A DNA stretch of 64,000 nt, from positions 1 through 64,000 of the forward strand of contig JASLKK010000004.1 in the NCBI GenBank assembly GCA_030747595.1, read 5' to 3'. How positions within the stretch are numbered: position 1 is the first letter of the stretch; every line of letters starts with the position of its first letter. The position numbers were made by a program, and so were the translations under genes. Positions 26,350 through 34,871 of this stretch are shown here, piece after piece. The notes beneath the pieces were generated by a model. It worked only from the letters and a program-made list of their open reading frames with translations. It made no database searches and was not told the DNA's origin. This stretch comes from Acidimicrobiales bacterium (GTDB lineage Bacteria > Actinomycetota > Acidimicrobiia > Acidimicrobiales > MedAcidi-G1).

Positions 26350-27900
26350 ATGACTGAACGGCGCGGCGCGACCGAGAGTCCGTCCACGACGACGACTTCG
26401 ACGACCAGCTTCGGCGTGGGACGTCGCGAGAACCATGACGCCTCGGCGTTCTACGCCCGCTTCACCCCGCCGACCGTGTCCGACGACGACGTGGTGGTCC
26501 GGGCACCCGACTTGGGCGACGGATGTCTAAATGGCGACGCCCGCGATATGCACCAGATTCCGGATGCATCGGTCGCCCTGGTGGTCACCTCCCCGCCCTA
26601 CTTCGTGGGCAAGGACTACGAGGTGGAGATGGAACGTGACGGCGTGCCGTCCTCCTACCTGGAGTACCTGGGGATGCTGCGTGACGTGTTCGCCGAGTGC
26701 GTGCGGGTGCTCGAGCCGGGCGGCCGGATCGCCGTCAACGTGGCCAACCTGGGTCGCAAGCCGTACCGGAGCCTGTCGGCCGACGTCATCGGGATCCTGC
26801 AGGACGAACTGGGGCTGCTGCTCCGGGGCGAGGTGGTGTGGCAGAAGGCCGAGGGGGCGACCGGCTCGGTGGCCTGGGGTTCGTTCCGGCGGGCCGCCAA
26901 CCCGGTGCTGCGTGACATGACCGAACGGGTGGTCATCGCCAGCAAGGGTCGGTTCGACCGCGCCGTGCCGACTGCCCGCAGGACCCGTGACGGCCTCCCG
27001 TCGGAGAGCACCATCACCACCGACGAGTTCATGGAAGCCACCCTTGACGTGTGGCGGATCGACGCCGAACAAGCCACTCGGGTGGGCCATCCGGCGCCCT
27101 TTCCCGTCGAGCTGCCACGACGACTCATCGACCTTTACACCTACCGGGACGACCTGGTGCTGGACCCCTTCCTCGGGTCGGGCAGCACGCTGGTGGCGGC
27201 CGCCCGCTCCGGTCGTCGCGGCGTGGGCTTTGACCTGGATCCCGAGTACGTGACGTTGGCCAAGCAACGCCTAGCCGACGAGCAACGTCGCCTCGCCGAA
27301 GAGCCGGTCGCAGCGTGGCGTCGGGCCGACCTGTCCAGTGCTACGGCCGCCCAGGAGGGGTTGTTCGCAGAGGTGGGGGCGCTCGGGCCCGATCAGGCGC
27401 TCGACCGGGCTACGGCATCGGGCAAGAAGGTGGCTGACATTGCCGAGGCCGCACTCCTCGAGGCCGGTTTCGAGGTCGTCAAGGCTCCGGCGGTCCGCCG
27501 CGACCTAGGTCTGCAGTTCCCGTTCTTGGTGACCGATGGACATTTGGGTCGTCAGTGGTACGTCGACGTGGCAGGAGCGTTCACCAACGCCCGGGCGGGA
27601 ATGCGGCGCGCCGACGTGTTGTGGCGGACTCTCGGGCGGGCCCACGTCCTGTCCAGCGGGCATGCCGCCGACGGCCCGCACGGCCGGCCTCGACTGCTGG
27701 TGTTGACCCCTCGTCTCCCGCGTTCGGGAACCGAGGGCGATCGTGCCCTTCGGGCCGCTGGAGGCCACGGGGTGTTCGACGTGTTGGAACTGTTTGATGG
27801 GCCGGCTACCGAGCGGCTCCGCCACTACGCCGAGACGTCCCCCGATCGTCCGCTGCCGGGATTCTGGGGGGAGGACGAGGTGGAGGCCCGCTTCACCTGA
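26350..27900 (+). CDS. Site-specific DNA methyltransferase (beta-type order) with extra C-terminal domain
   Basis: The ATG at 26350 follows GGGGAGG by 9 nt and gives 516 residues. The catalytic motif TSPPY (80-84) comes first and the SAM-binding DPFLGSGST (272-280) last, the beta-class order of N4-cytosine/N6-adenine methyltransferases. After the methyltransferase, residues about 345-505 form a separate domain with GKKVADIAEAALLEAGFEVV, then QWYVDVAGAFTNARAGMRRAD and WRTLGRAHVL. This alternation of strands with D and acidic/basic residues resembles PD-(D/E)xK nucleases, but the catalytic set is not certain. No separate restriction enzyme lies nearby, so it may be an orphan epigenetic enzyme or a single-chain restriction-modification protein. 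Confidence 0.8.
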   Translation: MTERRGATESPSTTTTSTTSFGVGRRENHDASAFYARFTPPTVSDDDVVVRAPDLGDGCLNGDARDMHQIPDASVALVVTSPPYFVGKDYEVEMERDGVPSSYLEYLGMLRDVFAECVRVLEPGGRIAVNVANLGRKPYRSLSADVIGILQDELGLLLRGEVVWQKAEGATGSVAWGSFRRAANPVLRDMTERVVIASKGRFDRAVPTARRTRDGLPSESTITTDEFMEATLDVWRIDAEQATRVGHPAPFPVELPRRLIDLYTYRDDLVLDPFLGSGSTLVAAARSGRRGVGFDLDPEYVTLAKQRLADEQRRLAEEPVAAWRRADLSSATAAQEGLFAEVGALGPDQALDRATASGKKVADIAEAALLEAGFEVVKAPAVRRDLGLQFPFLVTDGHLGRQWYVDVAGAFTNARAGMRRADVLWRTLGRAHVLSSGHAADGPHGRPRLLVLTPRLPRSGTEGDRALRAAGGHGVFDVLELFDGPATERLRHYAETSPDRPLPGFWGEDEVEARFT

Positions 27901-28791
27901 TCAGCCGTCGGGTTCGTCAGACACCGGTTCGAAGACCACCTCGAACAGCACCGGCCACCGTTTCCCCGTCAACAGGAACCTGCCGGTTTCGGGGTCGTGG
28001 GCGATCCCGTTGAGTACGTCTTCGTCGCCCAGTGTGGATCGGTCGGCCAACAGGCCTGATGCGTCGACCACCGCGGTGACCGCCCCGGTCGACGGGTCGA
28101 TGGCCACGATGGTGTCGGTCAGCCAAACATTGGCCCACACGGTGCCGTCCACGCACTCCAACTCGTTGAGGCGTTCCACCGGTCGGCCGTCGAGCCGCAC
28201 AGCAATGTCCCCACTGCGGGCGAGGTCGAGGTTCCGAAACGTGAGGTGATCCGAGCCGTCGGACATGACCAGCGAGTGGGCTGCTCCATCCGGGCCGGTC
28301 TCGCCGAGGCCGCAGAGCCCCCAGCCCTGACCGCCATAGGTCAGGACGTCCACCTTGCTGAGAGTCGCCAGATCCCAGACCACGGCCCGACCGGCCTTCC
28401 AGGTCAACTGGATGGCCCGATCGTCGCCGATCGACGTGAGGCCCTCGCCGAACCACGTGGCGTCGAGGAGCGTAGACCGCAGCACCCGTCCGGTAGCCCG
28501 GTCGACCTCACGGATCCCCGATTCCCCATAGCGGCCGGTGGTCTCCAGGAGTCGACCGTCGACCAGTTCGAGCCCCTGGGTGAAAGCCGTCGGGTCATGT
28601 GGGTGGGTGGCCACTACCCGGGGAACAAGGCGAAGAACCGGATCGACGATCGGATCGCCGGCCGATGACGGCTCGGCTACTTCCCCGGGGCCCGGCGAAC
28701 CGCAGGCGACCAGGGCCATGCCCATGGCCGGGATCAGGAGCACCCGCAACAGGGCCCATGCGGCGCACCTGATCGGGTGGTGTCGGTTCAC
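27901..28791 (-). CDS. Lipoprotein glutaminyl-peptide cyclotransferase (plant/bacterial beta-propeller type)
   Basis: The start is GTG 28791 with GGGGAG just upstream, giving 296 residues. The signal peptide ends in a lipobox VACG. The mature part has the five-bladed propeller motifs of papaya-type glutamine cyclotransferases: HDPTAFTQGLELVDGRLLETTG, GEGLT, and NELECVDGTVWANVW, ending with VLNGIAHDPETGRFLLTGKRWP. The enzyme converts N-terminal Gln to pyroglutamate on exported proteins. It is convergent with the methyltransferase, and the two stops are adjacent. Confidence 0.9.
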   Translation of the reverse strand: MNRHHPIRCAAWALLRVLLIPAMGMALVACGSPGPGEVAEPSSAGDPIVDPVLRLVPRVVATHPHDPTAFTQGLELVDGRLLETTGRYGESGIREVDRATGRVLRSTLLDATWFGEGLTSIGDDRAIQLTWKAGRAVVWDLATLSKVDVLTYGGQGWGLCGLGETGPDGAAHSLVMSDGSDHLTFRNLDLARSGDIAVRLDGRPVERLNELECVDGTVWANVWLTDTIVAIDPSTGAVTAVVDASGLLADRSTLGDEDVLNGIAHDPETGRFLLTGKRWPVLFEVVFEPVSDEPDG

Positions 28792-28877
28792 GGCTCCCCA
28801 TCCTCGTCTCGTCGGTCCGAAGGCGGTCCGGCCAGACTGCGATCCATGACCGGACGGTGTGATCGTAGGACCCGCTG

Positions 28878-29858
28878 ATGGGCTCCATCGGCGGGGATCG
28901 GGTCTCCGGGGATCTCGGCGCCGGCGACCCGCTGGCCGGGCGCATCGAACGCGACGGGATCGGCACCTCGTGGCTGGACTGGGGTGGGGACGGCCCAGCG
29001 GTCGTTCTCCTCCATCCCAACGGGTTCTGTGCCGGCGTGTACGACCCGTTGGCCCGCCGGCTGGCATTCCGACACCGGGTGGTGGGGATCGACCTCCGGG
29101 GCCACGGAGCCAGCGACGACGTCGTCGAGTCGGCCCTCCTAGGAAACGACGCCATGGCGCTCGACGTGCTGGCCGTGGCCGACCACCTGGGCCTGGACCG
29201 ATTTGCCCTCGTCGGGGTCTCCTTTGGCGGAGGCGTTGGCATCGAGGTGGCGGCCGTGGCACCCGAGCGGGTGGCCGCTCTCGTTCTCTGCGAGGCCATC
29301 GCCATCGAGGCGGAGGCCCGAGAACAGCAGCACTTCGGCTATCGGAACGGTCCTGACGGAGGGGACCACCCACTGGCCGTGGGGGCCCGTCGTCGGCGTG
29401 ACGTCTGGGACGACCGGGAAGCCGTGCTGGTCTCCTACGGTTCTCGTCCCCCGATGGACCAACTGGCTCCTGAGGCGCTGGCCGGGTACGTGCGTTGGGG
29501 CTTCCGGGACCGCTCCGACGGCTGTGTCGAGCTGGCCTGTCGCCCAGAGACCGAGGCCCAGATCTTCGGTTCGACGGACCGCCACGGCCCCGTGCAGGCA
29601 TTCGACGCGCTGCGATGGGTGGCCGCCGACGGGCGGGTGCCCACAGCCGTCATGGCCGGCAGTCATACGGACCTCGACCCGGAATGGTTCCGGGCACAGG
29701 CCGCGGCGCTGGGTGTCCACCTGCAACTGATCGACGGTGGGCACTTCTGCCTTTTTGAGGACACCGCCCGGGCCGAGCAGCTCGTGGGTGCCGCCCTCGC
29801 TGGTATGGGACATGGACGGCCAGTGGTGGCCGGACGCGAGCATGAGGAGATGAAATGA
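28878..29858 (+). CDS. Alpha/beta hydrolase
   Basis: The 326-residue protein has an alpha/beta hydrolase core: VVLLHPNGFCAG near the oxyanion hole, GIDLRGHGASDD, the nucleophile elbow VGVSFGGG, and a late DGGHFCLFED supplying the His. The His-Pro-Asn-Gly variation in place of HG suggests a subfamily of epoxide hydrolase/haloperoxidase-like enzymes. The substrate is unknown. The stop overlaps the start of the MBL gene as ATGA, so the two probably act on related compounds. Confidence 0.85.
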   Translation: MGSIGGDRVSGDLGAGDPLAGRIERDGIGTSWLDWGGDGPAVVLLHPNGFCAGVYDPLARRLAFRHRVVGIDLRGHGASDDVVESALLGNDAMALDVLAVADHLGLDRFALVGVSFGGGVGIEVAAVAPERVAALVLCEAIAIEAEAREQQHFGYRNGPDGGDHPLAVGARRRRDVWDDREAVLVSYGSRPPMDQLAPEALAGYVRWGFRDRSDGCVELACRPETEAQIFGSTDRHGPVQAFDALRWVAADGRVPTAVMAGSHTDLDPEWFRAQAAALGVHLQLIDGGHFCLFEDTARAEQLVGAALAGMGHGRPVVAGREHEEMK

Positions 29859-31207
29859 GCGGGCAGCGGAGCATGCATCCTGTTGACGTGGCCAACCGGG
29901 TCATCGACTCGGGGATGGCGGAGTCGCCCCACAACCGGGTGACCCATGAACTCTCGGTGATCGAGGACGACGTGGCGGTCATCGAATCGTTCTCTCACTG
30001 CTGGGTGGTGGACGCAGGAGAGGGGCTGGTGTGCTGGGACGCCAGCGGCGTGCAGTCCGGGCCGACGGTGGTCGCCGCATTACGACAGTGGACGGATCGA
30101 CCGGTGCAGAGCCTCGTCTACACCCACGGACACGTCGACCACGTGGGTGGTAGCGGGGCCTTCGTGGCCGACGCACAGGGCCGAGGCGACCCCCGCCCCC
30201 GCTTTCTGGCCCATGAAGCGGTGCCGGCCCGTTTCGAGCGGTACCGGGCCACCAACGGCTGGAACCTGGCCATCAACCGTCGCCAGTTCGGGGGAATCAG
30301 GAACCCTGCCAATCTGGGCATCGGTGGTGATGGTCCGCGTTTCCTGACCGACGATGTGGCCGAACCTGACGAGACCTTCCGTGACCACATGTCGTTCACC
30401 GTCGGTGACCGCACCTTCGAGTTGCGCCATGCCCGCGGTGAAACCGACGATCATGCCTGGGGCTGGGATGCCGAACGTCGCACTGCCTGGACGGGGGACT
30501 TCACGTCGTGGGTGTTCCCCAACGCCGGAAACCCCCAGAAGGTCCAGCGATACCCCATCGAATGGGCGGCCGCCATGCGCGACATGCTGGCCGTCGGAGT
30601 GGAGCGGGTATATCCGGCCCACGGGTTGCCCATCGTCGGTCGCGAACGCGTCGAGATCGTGCTGGGTGACATCGCTGAAGCACTCGAGCACCTGGCGGGC
30701 CGGACGCTGGACCTGATGAACGAGGGTGCATCCATCGACGAGATCATCCACACGGTGCGGGTACCGGAGCATCTGGCTGATCGACCGTGGCTGGCTCCGC
30801 AGTACGACGAACCGGAGTTCGTGGTGCGAAACGTGTATCGGCAGTTCGGCGGTTGGTGGGATGGCAACGCGGCCAACCTGAAGCCGGCGCCGGAGGCCGC
30901 GGTGGCTGCCGAGGTGGTCGGCCTGGCCGGCTCGGTAGAGGCACTGGTGGACAGGGCGAAGGCTCTGGTCGAGGCTGGAGACGTCCGTTTGGCCTGTCAT
31001 CTGGTGGAGATGGCCGTGGCGGCCGAACCGGAACACGAGGGGGCACAGCGGGCCCGGGCCGACGTCTACTGGCACCGGCGGGCCGCCGAACGGTCACTCA
31101 TGTCCAAGGGCGTGTACGCGGCGGCGGCCCGTGAGTCCGAAGACGCCCTCGGTGAGGACGTGGCCGGGGATTCGATCGCGACGTCGATTCGGGGTTCCCT
31201 GGGTTGA
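29855..31207 (+). CDS. MBL-fold alkylsulfatase-like hydrolase
   Basis: The 450-residue protein has the metal motif THGHVDHVGG (His91, His93, Asp95, His96), a later HARGETDDHAWGW and TGDFTSW, and a final AHG block, in the order found in SdsA1-type alkylsulfatases and related MBL proteins. The C-terminal third, with YRQFGGWWDGN followed by a helical repeat region, matches the alkylsulfatase dimerisation domain; the sterol-carrier-like third domain of SdsA1 is missing. It is translationally coupled to the alpha/beta hydrolase. Sulfate-ester or other ester cleavage is inferred from family. Confidence 0.85.
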   Translation: MSGQRSMHPVDVANRVIDSGMAESPHNRVTHELSVIEDDVAVIESFSHCWVVDAGEGLVCWDASGVQSGPTVVAALRQWTDRPVQSLVYTHGHVDHVGGSGAFVADAQGRGDPRPRFLAHEAVPARFERYRATNGWNLAINRRQFGGIRNPANLGIGGDGPRFLTDDVAEPDETFRDHMSFTVGDRTFELRHARGETDDHAWGWDAERRTAWTGDFTSWVFPNAGNPQKVQRYPIEWAAAMRDMLAVGVERVYPAHGLPIVGRERVEIVLGDIAEALEHLAGRTLDLMNEGASIDEIIHTVRVPEHLADRPWLAPQYDEPEFVVRNVYRQFGGWWDGNAANLKPAPEAAVAAEVVGLAGSVEALVDRAKALVEAGDVRLACHLVEMAVAAEPEHEGAQRARADVYWHRRAAERSLMSKGVYAAAARESEDALGEDVAGDSIATSIRGSLG

Positions 31208-31255
31208 GTTTCGACTCAGGCCTCGGCTGTGGTCGCTGTCTGGTCCCGGGTGGGA

Positions 31256-32266
31256 TCAATCGAGGTGGAGAGCGCCGCGTCTCGGCAGCAGCGACTGGCT
31301 GTTGTCGGTGTGCAGCAGGCTGGCGGTAGCCAGCCCGGGTGCCGGGTCCAGTGCGCCGAGCGCAGACGCCAGGTGGGCCGCCGCACCGATGCCCACCGAC
31401 CCCTCGAGTAGCGAGGTCACCACGACGGTCAGGCCGGCTTCGGAGGCGGTCCGGGCCGCGGCGGCGGTCACCAACGGTCCACCCATGGCGGACGGCTTGA
31501 GCACCACGACGTCGGCGCTGACCAGACTGATGGCCCGGTCGAGATCCTCCTGGGTGGTGATGGACTCATCCACGGCCAACGGGATCGGCGACGTGGCCCG
31601 GACGGCTGCCAGGGCGTCGAGACCGGACACCGGTTCCTCCACGAACTCGATCTCTAGGTCGGCGAGGCGTTCCAGGTGACGGGGGGCCTCGTCGATCGTC
31701 CAACCACCGTTGGCGTCGATCCGTAGACGGGCGTCACCAATGGCGTCCCGGACGGCTTTCAAGCGGGCCAGGTCGGCCTCGAACAGACCGGCAGCGACCT
31801 TCACCTTGACCGTTCGGTGTCCGAGGGCGACGGCGGAAGCGGCGGCTGCTGCTGCCTCGTCTGGAGTGGCGCCAACCACCAGTTTCGAAACGGGCACGAC
31901 GCCGGGACTCCCGGGAGCCAGCAGGTCATGGAGGGGCCGCTCGGCGGCTTTCGCGGCGAGATCCAGCAGGGCTCCGTCGATGGCGGCCCGAGCGGTTGGA
32001 CTCCCCGTGGGTTCGGCGCCGTCGTCGGCCCAGCGCCGGAGCGCCCGTTCCGCCCCGTCGACGGTCTCGGGGGTGAAGGCCGTCAGCGGGGCGGCTTCAC
32101 CGCGGCCGGTACGTCCCTCGGCGTCGACCAGCGTCAGCACCACGACGTTGCGCTGACTGATGGTGCCGTGGGCGGTCACCATGGGGGAGCGGTAGGCCAA
32201 CGCCACCCGGTCGACCCCGATCTCCCTGACGTCCGGAGGTTCGAGGTCGGTGAAATCCGTGATCAT
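31256..32266 (-). CDS. menC: o-Succinylbenzoate synthase
   Basis: The 336-residue protein belongs to the enolase superfamily: Lys154 and Lys156 in KVKVA, Asp184 in DANGGW, Glu210/211 in VEEPV, Asp233 in VDES and Lys257 in VLKPS form the canonical catalytic set. It dehydrates SHCHC to o-succinylbenzoate in menaquinone synthesis. The start overlaps the stop of menH as ATGA, and it is the last gene of the men operon. Confidence 0.93.
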   Translation of the reverse strand: MITDFTDLEPPDVREIGVDRVALAYRSPMVTAHGTISQRNVVVLTLVDAEGRTGRGEAAPLTAFTPETVDGAERALRRWADDGAEPTGSPTARAAIDGALLDLAAKAAERPLHDLLAPGSPGVVPVSKLVVGATPDEAAAAAASAVALGHRTVKVKVAAGLFEADLARLKAVRDAIGDARLRIDANGGWTIDEAPRHLERLADLEIEFVEEPVSGLDALAAVRATSPIPLAVDESITTQEDLDRAISLVSADVVVLKPSAMGGPLVTAAAARTASEAGLTVVVTSLLEGSVGIGAAAHLASALGALDPAPGLATASLLHTDNSQSLLPRRGALHLD

Positions 32267-33099
32267 TGCCCGTCGACCTCGTCGAGCATCTCCCGTATGG
32301 CAGCCACCACGTGGTCGGGGTGCTCGAGGTGGGCTGCGTGCCCGGCCTCGGGGACCACCTCAATGGCTGACCGCACCAACCCGGCGGCCATACGCATGGC
32401 GATGGCTCTGAACTTTGGGTCCTCGTCGCCTACCAGCAGGAGGACTGGCACATCGATGCCCGCCAGGTGGTGCCAGTACGACGGCTGGGCGCCCGTGCCG
32501 GAGCCTCGGAGGCTGGCGGCTAGTCCGTCTGGATCGTTGGTCAGTCGCTGGGCCCGGGCGTCGGCCAGCGAGTCGGTGCCGAGACGTTTCTGGCTGGCGA
32601 ACAGCGGGCTAGCCATCCACCGGTCGACGAAGGCGGGAAGGCCCTGTTCCAGAAGGTCGTCGGCCAGTTCGTCGTCGGCTCGTCGACGTGCCGCCCGTTC
32701 TACGGGATCCGACAATCCTGGGGACGCCCCGATCAGAGAGAGGGAGGTCACCTGTTCGGGGTGTCGGATCGCCAGGCCGAGGGCCACCCGTCCACCCATG
32801 GAGTAGCCGACCAGGTGGGTCGGTCCAAGGTTGTGCTGGTCGATCACCTGGGCCACGGCGTCGACGGTGTGTTCGAACCCGTAGGTCTGGGCGTCGTCGG
32901 TGGAGCGGACGGTAGTGCTACGGCCATGGCCCGGTAGATCGACCACCGCCACCGACCGGGTGTCAGACAGCGGTCGGGCCAGGGGCCACATGGTGATTGT
33001 CGAACCGGTGAAACCGTGGAGGACCAGGATCGGGCGGCCTTCGGCATCTCCGTCGGAAGGTCCCTCGAATTCGACGTGGAGTCCCAGCTCGTCGGTCAT
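32263..33099 (-). CDS. menH: SHCHC synthase-like alpha/beta hydrolase
   Basis: The protein has 278 residues from ATG 33099, which overlaps the menD stop. It has VLHGFTGS at the oxyanion hole, DLPGHGRS, the nucleophile elbow GYSMGGRVAL, and VPEAGHAAHLEHP with the catalytic His. These blocks and the position between menD and menC identify MenH, which removes pyruvate from SEPHCHC. Confidence 0.92.
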   Translation of the reverse strand: MTDELGLHVEFEGPSDGDAEGRPILVLHGFTGSTITMWPLARPLSDTRSVAVVDLPGHGRSTTVRSTDDAQTYGFEHTVDAVAQVIDQHNLGPTHLVGYSMGGRVALGLAIRHPEQVTSLSLIGASPGLSDPVERAARRRADDELADDLLEQGLPAFVDRWMASPLFASQKRLGTDSLADARAQRLTNDPDGLAASLRGSGTGAQPSYWHHLAGIDVPVLLLVGDEDPKFRAIAMRMAAGLVRSAIEVVPEAGHAAHLEHPDHVVAAIREMLDEVDGQ

Positions 33100-34871
33100 C
33101 CAATCGCCTCTGGGCCTCGGAGCGCACGGTCGGCTACCCGGGCGGCTTCGCGGTGGAGTTCGACGTTGGTGGTGGCATCGGTTCGAACGTGGACGAGGTG
33201 CAGGCCCGGTGCGCCCACCGACCGGATTAGTGCGTCCTCCAGCGTCGGTCGATCCGCCGGTTGGTGGAGGGTGGCGCCAGCTAGACGGGCCGCGTGGCTG
33301 AGGTCCAGTCCATGGGGCGTGTGGAAGAGGCGCTGGTGGTCGACGTGCTCCCGTTCGACGATGGGAAGGAAGGAGAAGATTCCGCCTCCGTTGTTGTCGA
33401 CGATGACCACCGTCAGGTCGACACCTAGGCGTCGGGTTGCAGTGAGTCCACCAAGGTCGTGGAGCACGGTGAGGTCGCCGGCCAACAGCACCGTCGGGGT
33501 GCTCGAGCCGGCTGCCAGGCCGATGGCCGTGGAGACCTGTCCGTCGATGCCGTTGGCGCCCCGGTTGCCGCGGACCGACCACTCCCGCTGATCGACGGGC
33601 AGGAAGGCGTCGAGGTCGCGTAGCGGCATGGAGTTGCCCACCACCAGTGTGACCGCGTCGGGCAGGGCGTCGTCAAGGGCGGCCACCACGCCGGGCTCGT
33701 CGAACGGAGCATCGGCCACGAGAGTTGCCACGGCGGACGCGGCGGTCGCCTCGGCATTCAGCCAGGTGCCCATCCAGGTGTCTGGCTGGATCTCGGTCCG
33801 GTCGTCATCGGTGAAATGTCTGAGGAGGTGCCCGGCTAGACGACCCGGCTCGGCTTCCACCCGGTCGGTGATCCGGCGCGCAGCATCCGGGAAGCGCCCG
33901 AGGTGGTCGACGGCGACAATGCGGTCGGCTCCCACCCGGTCCAGCCACAGGCGGTAGCCCTTGCTGGTCGGCATAGCCCCCAGTTGGACGACCACGTCGG
34001 GGCGGTGGTCGTCGGCCCACGAGGAGCGTAGGAGGTGGTCGCCGGTGGCCAGCACAGGGGCGTTGGCGACGTGGCCGCCGCGGCGGACACCGGACACAGG
34101 GTCAGCGAGGATCGGCCATCCCGTCCGGCGGGCCAGCTTGGCCAGGGCGACGAGGCCGGCGGGCGAGAGGTCCATGGGGCCGGCCACGATGAGGCCCCGC
34201 TCGGGGCGGTCGTTGCCGGCCACCAACTCGTCAAGGCAGCCTGCCTCGATGGGCACCCGGTCGGGAGGGAGGGGAAGCAACCCAACAGAGGTCAGGCCAG
34301 TCTGTGAAGGATCGCCCGAGGGGGGCTCCAGCGGTTCGCGTAGCGGCACGTTGAGGTGCACCGGGCCAGGGGCCGGCCGGGTTGCTCGCACCACGGCCTG
34401 ATGTGCCACTGATGCCGCCTCGCCGGCCGGTTCGCTTCCGGCCACCGCGGTGGTCGTTGCCCAACGCACGTGGGTCCCGTAGATACCGTCCTGGTCAATG
34501 GTCTGGGGAGCGCCGACGCCCTGCAGCTCGGCCGGTCGGTCGCTGGTTAGGACAATGAGCGGCACCCCGGAATGAAAGGCTTCGATGACTGCCGGCAGGT
34601 AGTTGGCTGCTGCGGTTCCCGAGGTGCACAGCAGGGCTACCGGACGGTCGGTGGCCCGGGCCAAGCCCAGGGCGAAGAAGCCACCGGAGCGTTCGTCAAG
34701 GTGCATCGACATCTCGAGCCCGGGGGTGCGGTCGGCGGCCACCGTCATCGGTGTGGACCGTGATCCTGGCGATGCGGCGACGTGGTTCACCCCGCATTCG
34801 ACCAACTGGGCGAACAGGGCGCGGCACCAGGCCTGGACTGCGACCGGGTCGGCGGCCGGGAGGAGGGTCAT
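33096..34871 (-). CDS. menD: SEPHCHC synthase
   Basis: The 591-residue protein is a thiamine-diphosphate enzyme of the MenD type: the early HVAASPGSRSTPM block, LDERSGGFFALGLA containing the ThDP-activating Glu, LTSDRPAELQGVGAPQTIDQ, and the C-terminal GNRGANGIDG with GDLTVLHDLGG and NNGGGIF. It joins 2-oxoglutarate and isochorismate. The start and stop overlap the neighbouring men genes (ATGA at both ends). Confidence 0.95.
   Translation of the reverse strand: MTLLPAADPVAVQAWCRALFAQLVECGVNHVAASPGSRSTPMTVAADRTPGLEMSMHLDERSGGFFALGLARATDRPVALLCTSGTAAANYLPAVIEAFHSGVPLIVLTSDRPAELQGVGAPQTIDQDGIYGTHVRWATTTAVAGSEPAGEAASVAHQAVVRATRPAPGPVHLNVPLREPLEPPSGDPSQTGLTSVGLLPLPPDRVPIEAGCLDELVAGNDRPERGLIVAGPMDLSPAGLVALAKLARRTGWPILADPVSGVRRGGHVANAPVLATGDHLLRSSWADDHRPDVVVQLGAMPTSKGYRLWLDRVGADRIVAVDHLGRFPDAARRITDRVEAEPGRLAGHLLRHFTDDDRTEIQPDTWMGTWLNAEATAASAVATLVADAPFDEPGVVAALDDALPDAVTLVVGNSMPLRDLDAFLPVDQREWSVRGNRGANGIDGQVSTAIGLAAGSSTPTVLLAGDLTVLHDLGGLTATRRLGVDLTVVIVDNNGGGIFSFLPIVEREHVDHQRLFHTPHGLDLSHAARLAGATLHQPADRPTLEDALIRSVGAPGLHLVHVRTDATTNVELHREAARVADRALRGPEAIG

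Noticed and set aside
28791..29601. N-terminal extension of the glutamine cyclotransferase frame
   Set aside because: The extra residues are Arg/Pro-rich, overlap the alpha/beta hydrolase on the other strand, and lie before a clear lipoprotein signal.
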